Positions 57,840 to 64,000 of a stretch of 64,000 bases of DNA are shown in pieces. Each line of letters begins with the position of its first letter. The stretch's first letter is position 1. The notes under the pieces are model-generated. The model ran no database searches and was not told the DNA's origin. It worked only from the letters and a program-made list of their open reading frames with translations. A program made the position numbers and the translations under genes. This stretch comes from Sarcocystis neurona. Its lineage: Eukaryota > Apicomplexa > Conoidasida > Eucoccidiorida > Sarcocystidae. The stretch lies in the NCBI GenBank assembly GCA_000727475.1, contig KL647319.1, positions 108,902-172,901 of the forward strand, read 5' to 3'.

Positions 57840-58170
57840 CTCATGCTTATGTGTGCATATATACATACATACGAATATATGTGGAAAGACAGCGAGAGAG
57901 ACTACCGGTATACATGTATAAATATATATATGTATATACATACATACATACATATGTACATGCATATATATGTATGCATAGTGCCTGCGTATTGACTACA
58001 CGCAGACAAGAAACATACACATACGTGTGTATATATATATATATGTATATATATATATGGCGAAACAGAGAGAGGAAACTGCATGTATATACTGCAACGT
58101 ATTTGAGAGATTGATTTATCGAAAGATTTTGAGAGAAGAGAGGAATACCATTCTCGCTGCTGAAGCTTTC
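57496..58170. repeat. CAG tract then TATA microsatellites
   Basis: CAG/GCA to about 57610, then two imperfect ~230-bp copies built on TGCCTGCGTAYTGACTACA (57749 and 57981) with TATA and ACATACAT runs. Confidence 0.75.
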
Positions 58171-58693
58171 CTGTTCAGGTTTCACTTGTGCGGCCATTCT
58201 GCATGCGAAGGCTTCAAAAAATTCTTTATCTCCTATCTTCCCTGCTGTCTTCCCTGTCGAATTTTCTGCTGCTGCTCCTGTCCCTGCTGCTGTTGCTGCT
58301 CCTTCTGCTGCCGCTCTTCCCTCTTCTGCCGCCGTTGCGCCTGCTTCTTCTGCAGTTGCTGCCGCTGCTTCTCTCGCCGCTGTCGCTGCAGCTTCTCCCC
58401 CTGCTGTCGCTGCCGCTTCTTCTGCTGCTGTTGCTTTTGCTCCTGCTGCTGCCGGCATCACGCCTGACGCTCGTTCACGACGCTCTCTTCTTCTTCCTGC
58501 TGGTGCTGCAGTTGCCTCTGCTGCCGTTCTTCCTCCTGCAGCTGCTTCTCCCCCTCCACTTCCCGCTGTTTCTCCTGCTGCTGCTGAAACGCTGCTTGGT
58601 TCTACACCATTCCTTTCCCCAGCTCCTACTGCTGCCGCTGCCGCTGCCTCTAATGCTGCTGCTGCAGCTGTCAACACGCAACCCGCGGCTGTC

Positions 58694-58724
<31 letters not shown>

Positions 58725-59150
58725 TTGCTCCAGCTCCTGCATGCCCAACAGCCAAAACGGCCGGGGACCGGGAATTCCCCCCGGCGGCTCCTTCTCCTGT
58801 CATCTTCTCCACGCGATACCTGATCCTGCTGCTGCCGCTGTTACTGCTGCTGCCACTGCTACTGCTGCTGCCGCTGCTAGTGTTGCTGCCGCTGCTACTG
58901 CTGCTGCGACTGCTGCTCCTGCTGCGACTGCTGCTTGTGCTGTGACTGCTGCGGTTGCCGCTGCTGCTGCTGTGACTACTGCTGCTGCTGCTGACTGGTC
59001 GTGCACTCGCTGTTGCCGCTGCCGCGGCAAGAAGAACGGCGGATTCGAGCGGTGCAGACGCCGGGAGAAGGGGTGGCTCTTAGTGCGGCCTGTTGTTGCT
59101 GCTGCTGCTGTTATGCCGTGCGGCGCGCTGCTTTGTTGCTTTAGTTGATG
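58171..59150. other. CTG/GCT block open on both strands
   Basis: Minus strand: open from 58812, Ala/Glu-rich with charged parts, ending KIGDKEFFEAFACRMAAQVK. Plus strand: open at 58741-59148, poly-Ala/Thr then NGGFERCRRREKGWLLVRPV to a stop. One may be coding. The minus frame is a possible first-exon region for the methyltransferase, but no phase-1 donor was found. Confidence 0.3.
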
Positions 59151-62100
59151 TTTCTGCAGTTTCTTGCGCTGTTCTGCTGTATTCCTGCTGCTTCGATGGC
59201 TCGTCCAAATGCTCCTGGATGCGTTAATTCTGCAGATACCGAGCGCGTGCCTGATTCGAAAATACGTATATGTGTAAATGCTTGTTTCGACGTAGGCATA
59301 CATATATGCATATATTTTGTGGTCAGCATATGAAACAGTAGCGGTAACGGTCACAAGTTTGTACAGAAGTTAAATGTACTGTTCAATAAAACGGGGAGAC
59401 GAGTGTACAAGAACTCCCGCAAAAATGTCCACCTTTCAAGAAGGCGGAGTGGAGGAGGAATAGTGTGAGATGCGGCAGCACACCACGTGAGACAGAGCCC
59501 GCGGGAAAAGTTTGTGACGGGGGGACGAGGTGGCTGTCTTTGGCTTTTTTCTGTTAAAAAATCCCCTTTCTTTCAGCGCTGTCTTCTTTGGAAAGGCGGG
59601 AAAACTTTCTGCCGTGAAAGGGAACGAAAAAAAGTGCTTCCCTGCCCCCCTTTCTGCATTTACAAACCTGCGGAAAGTTTGAACGAGCGGCCACCGCTGG
59701 TCCGGCCGGCTTCCCTCGAGATGATTTCTCTCTATCGCCGCGTCGGCCAACAGCTATGCCACAATAACTCTCTCGTAGTGTACACGTTAGATGTATCCAT
59801 CTGTGTTTTCCGTAGAAGAAAGAAAGACACAGAGAAGACTAGTACGACACGCCGTAGATAGAGAGACAGGGAGAGAAAAGACACTGGTATATAATTTGTA
59901 TATATATGCGTATATGCATGTACCCATGAATAGTAGTCCCTAGTATTTGGGCAAAACTGGTTTTTTACGGAGTTTGACGGAAGTTCCAAGGAAGAGAAAA
60001 TACAGCGGAGACACTCGAGTGCCAAAGCAGAGCAAGAAGAGAAAGAAAATTCAGTTTTCATGTAGAATCCTCATGAAACTCCACCGACTATCGATCGAGC
60101 GCATGCAGGATTGCATGTGACAGCCCGCCTTTTCTCTCATGGAGACGCTTTCCAATACGCAGAATCTGCGAGCAAAAGAAAGGAAGGAAGGGAGAGGGAA
60201 AGAACGACTATTTGTACACATAGGAAGAAATCTGAGTGGGCTGCAGATGAGTCGCGCGTGTAACAGAGTACAGGGATAGACAGATTCACGTGGAAACAGA
60301 CATGTGGACGGCAAACAGGCCAACAACAAACCTCTCTGTGTGGCCTTTCTTTGATTTCTTGCGGCGATTTCTGCGTTTCCTACTTAGTCTTATCGGGCTA
60401 GTCTTGAACCTGTTCTTTTCTGTCGCAGTGTACGACTAGCGGTGTAATTCGGAAGGTGGGACTTCACGAGGAAGGGTGGAACAGGTACTGCAGAAAAGAA
60501 TGAAGCTTCTGCGGAAAGAAGCGGATTTGCGAAGGACTGGTGATTGATAATCAATTCACTGTCTGACTAGTCGTGTACCAGCGTGTTTGTCTGCTATAAG
60601 GAAGGCGGGAAACACAGCACCCCTTTTCGAGAGTTTGCTCAGCTTTCTTGGGTCAGACACTTTTACTTTCAGTTTCTACAGATTTACTCTACGACCATCC
60701 GTGATGATTCGTCCTTCCTTTTGAGAATTGTTTGGAGAGTAGTGCTTCTTGTTCTTGTATGGTCAGATGTACCTTTTTCTAGTAGGCAAAGAACGCGCAA
60801 GATCACTTTTTCTACTCCGCAAGCCTTACCATTTTCCCGTAAAACTGTTACTCGGACACAGTTACGGTTAGTGCTGTTGTGTGCAGCTTGCCACTATCTT
60901 AGTGTGTACCAACTTTAGCGCCCCCTCTGTTGGTAGAGTAGTTGTGCACGTTTTTGACCGCGAGTTTTGTATACCGTGTTCATCACGGACAATGTTGGAT
61001 CTCTCGCTAAGATTATGGTCTGCTGGTGAATTTTGTTATAACTATTGTAGCTGTCAAATCACATTGTTTTGTCGCATCTGCGGCAAAGAGGAAGCGTTTC
61101 ATTTGTGCGTTGTCGCTATAAATCCACCTTCTGATCTTTTGCCGAAAAGTTCGAGGGAATGGTGTCACAGTCGACTGGTGTTGCACAAACTGTACAGCTG
61201 GGTGTACGCCTACCAGTAGGTACGCAGGGAGATGGAGAGGGAAATAGATTGTAGTTACACATACATAGGTACAGTTATGGTCGCAAATCATCCGCAGATC
61301 CGACAGCATTCTACCGGGCTGGAACCCTTCATCGATGGGAAATGCAAAAGCTTTCCTACGCATTCGTGCACACAAACACTTATATATACAGATATATATG
61401 TATATATATATGAATAAATAAATAGAGACAAACACGTTATTTCCATGTATGTATGGTGGAGGCGGTCTATACTTGTATATATTTGTAGATGGAAGCACGC
61501 GTGTGTCTGTATACAGTTCCGTGACACTATTCGAAAGATTCTGAAGTCAAAGTACTGCTGATGTGCGACACGTGCGCAGCCGTCTTTGACTTGTTCTGCG
61601 TTGTACAGTGACGTTTTCACCGCCCACAGTTCGGTGTAACGACACACCAGTAACATTTCGCTTGTTATACTGTACATACACCGAGAACCACACCTGGTGG
61701 ATTATGTCGTCCTCGAATCAAAACACGACCGTCAGAGTTGTTCGAGGTAAAACCTTTGTCTTTCTTTCTGCACAGACGGGAAAACAACTACTGTCCGGTC
61801 CTGACAAAGGGCATATAACGGAGGGGTTGCCCCTGCTGTCTGTACACTTATGACAACTAGCTGGATGCTACGTGTGCAGCGTTCCCTCTCTGTTATCGTT
61901 GCGCTTGAGCATTCGTTCTGTGTGGCAACTGCCTGTTTCTTCCTTAATCTCAACGTCTCATTTCCATTATCCCGCATGTCAGCCACCTAGGAGGGACGTC
62001 TGTGATATATACGCGGATCAGTTTCCCGTGTACGTGCAGCACGCAGTAAGAAGACCATTCCTGGTGTACGTACATCGCAGATCCACTTTTTTGTGGGTGG

Positions 62101-63560
62101 GATACCCGTCCCGGTACGCCGCCCCTATCAGTAGACAGTGAATGATTTCTAGGTGCTCTGTGAGAAGTCGTCAAGCGTAACGACTCAACAACCTCAGGTG
62201 TACTTGCCTTCTTCGGTTCAACTCTGTTGCCATGACGACGAACAGGTCAATCTTGACTGCTGGTGGAGTCAAGGAGATCTGCAGTTGTTCAGATTCGGCT
62301 GCGGTCCCACGGTCAGTACACTATACTAAAGCGTTTCACGTGGACTTGCAGGGCATTTGTTTGCCTCGCCTACCCCTTGTTGTGTGCTTTTGCGATAGAT
62401 GTGTACTGCCTACGCTCCAGCGCACGGCGTACATTACGTTTCCTTTGCCGATGTGAGTCAAACGCGCAGTGAAGGCCGCGTTCTACTGTAGGTACACCGC
62501 AAATACGGTTTACACGAAGTTAGGGCCTTCTCTTACAGACAAGTAGATAGGAGAATTTCTCGCCATTCCTCATGTCCGCACTGCGTAGCACGCTCCCCCC
62601 TTCCTCTGGTGTACGCACAGCGGGACGGCGCGTAGCCACCTCTGACTTACGAACACCTACAATCACACACCAGTTTGCTGTCTGTGTGCGTGCGCTGTGT
62701 AGCACTGACAAGATCACCGCTGTGCACATATCGCCAGAGAAACTGTCCGTTTGCGGTCTATGTACACTGAAGCACAGTTAGCCCTCGACGTTATCACGTG
62801 GAGTAAACTAGCAACTACCTGTTCGGACTGTGCGTACGACTACAGCGGGAATTTAGGGCGTGCCACAAGGTTTAACAGACTATGTACTGTGTGTAACAGG
62901 ATGCTGCTGCATGACCCTTGTGACTGCAACCAGCTGGGAGTAGTGTACGTACGCCGTGCTTTCACCCAGCACGTATGGCGGAATTCAACAAGGCAGTACA
63001 ATACACACTGCAGAAGTAACCGCCTGTAGGTGCGCCACCTCAACAGCTAGCCGCACGGTCTGTGCCTCAATAGATTGCCGTTTCTGGTACAAAGGCACGA
63101 CGCCACCGCAGTATGAGTTTTCTGCTGTACGCACAGCCAACTCCTACGACATTGTTCATCACATTTGTGTGCATCCCTTAATGGATCCAAGAAGGATATG
63201 CCTGTGTGAGTTGTCGTTGCATCCCGCGCGTTCGTTCTTGTTTCTTACGTTCGTGAAAAAACACATTGCTGGGCAACGCCGTGTTACCAGCGGAGTGTTC
63301 CTTATTTTTTCACTTTTTAAAAAACACGTACGCTTTATACCGACGGCATTATACAAGTGTATGGGGATTCTTTACAGAGACAAACATGAAGAAAACTAAG
63401 GTCAACATACACTGCATCTTCTCTTTGATGCACCTAATCTATTTATGTATCCCTGCATATGCGGATACGCTCCGTCAAAAGTATTCCTGCGCATATGTCT
63501 GCCTGTCTTGAGTATAGACTGGTACAGCAGCATAGATGTGACGGCAAAGCATGCTGGCGC
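59151..63560. other. Repeat-poor island, no gene recognised
   Basis: About 4.3 kb with few microsatellites (a TATA run at 61380-61410) and balanced composition. Plus-strand frames of 70-150 codons follow one another (e.g. 60583-60918, 60881-61219, 62956-63399), but I found no chain of splice-consistent exons and no conserved motif. Decayed palindromes (GGTGTACGTACATC at 62063, GTGTACGTACGCCG at 62943, others near 61668, 62616) are scattered through it. Confidence 0.45.
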
Positions 63561-63584
63561 CCAACTATATATCATTTGGAATGA

Positions 63585-64000
63585 TCACGTCGTCTATCTT
63601 TAAAATCATCTTCACCACCTGCGAGCAATCGCAGTCGCACCAGAAAGAAGACACACAGCAATATAAACGCAGGCAGCGCGGCGGTAGCGACTGCCGCAGT
63701 GCAAACAAGATGGGAAGGGAGAAGAGCAGCACGCCGTAGCGGCGCAGCACCAGCAGCAGCAGCGGCGAAAACAGCTACCTCACAAGCAGAAAAAGCAGCA
63801 CGACGTCTACGACGTGCAGCAGGAAGAACTCGATCAGGATCGCAGTCGCAGCAGCAGCGTCGGGTCGAGCAGCAGAACAGCAGCAGTAACGACGGTGTAG
63901 CACCAGCAGCAGTTCTTGCACACCCAGCAGGAGACTACCAACCGCAGCAGCAGAGGCACCCGGCGCAGCAGCAGGAAACCTCGCTGCGGGGTCCTCGTCG
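63585..64000 (+). CDS. Ala/Gln/Ser-rich protein, runs off right edge
   Basis: After a TGA at 63582 one plus frame is open to the window end: SLKSSSPPASNRSRTRKKTH, then AAVATAAVQTRWEGRRAARR, Ala and Gln tracts, and GVAPAAVLAHPAGDYQPQQQ. The residues of the CAG tract (A, Q, S) and mixed start fit a coccidian exon. Neither start nor end is visible. Another plus frame (63551-63739) is open over the first part. Confidence 0.35.

Noticed and set aside
60583..61219. Two overlapping plus-strand ORFs in the repeat-poor island as a gene
   Set aside because: They start at GTG or TTG, have no convincing splice links and match no family; kept only as part of the unassigned island.

Overview
The window looks like nuclear DNA of a coccidian apicomplexan, most probably Eimeria or a close relative. 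The basis is the very high density of CAG/GCA/AGC trinucleotide tracts read as poly-Gln, poly-Ala and poly-Ser, long TATATG-type microsatellites between small exons, and short intron-separated exons with GT..AG borders. No bacterial, viral or organellar gene organisation is visible, and I saw no tRNA, rRNA or AAACCCT telomere-like array. The species call is inference. Most long open frames here are products of repeats, and several real exons have no in-frame Met and must be found by splice sites, phase and protein similarity.

The one gene I can name is on the minus strand at about 56.0-40.8 kb: a METTL2/6/8 (Trm140-like) tRNA N3-methylcytidine methyltransferase. Seven exons join in one frame (466 codons) across 15.2 kb. 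The introns hold a 1.9-kb GACATACAGGGGG-type array, poly-Ala tracts that look like protein, and a block open on both strands. The first exon, with the start codon, was not found.

Other likely genes, all without assignable function: a minus-strand gene at 8.6-4.95 kb with a (Q6P)n tract; plus-strand open frames at 9.46-9.89 and 9.95-11.14 kb; a large plus-strand acidic, Ala/Gln-rich protein with one C-terminal membrane segment (about 12.7-17.2 kb); a plus-strand gene ending at 23.23 kb in a hydrophobic tail; a plus-strand exon chain at 34.0-36.75 kb, with possible earlier exons from 32.3 kb and a further terminal exon at 37.0 kb; a two-exon terminal fragment at 37.78-38.01 kb; single candidate exons at 28.3, 30.3 and 57.2 kb; and an open frame running off the right edge.

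The most unusual non-coding feature is a dispersed palindrome, core GGTGTACGTACACC, extended at best to the perfect 20-mer TGCGGTGTACGTACACCGCA. It occurs dozens of times in clusters (19.4-20.5, 22.56-22.93 kb), scattered and decayed (60-63 kb), and as the core of two different satellites (35-bp unit at 7.0-7.35 kb, 21-bp unit at 34.66-35.19 kb). Where gene models exist, it falls in introns or between genes. A 152-bp inverted repeat with arms that read as identical (32.73-33.27 kb) is the second structural surprise. The region 59.4-63.6 kb is poor in microsatellites and contains no gene I recognise.
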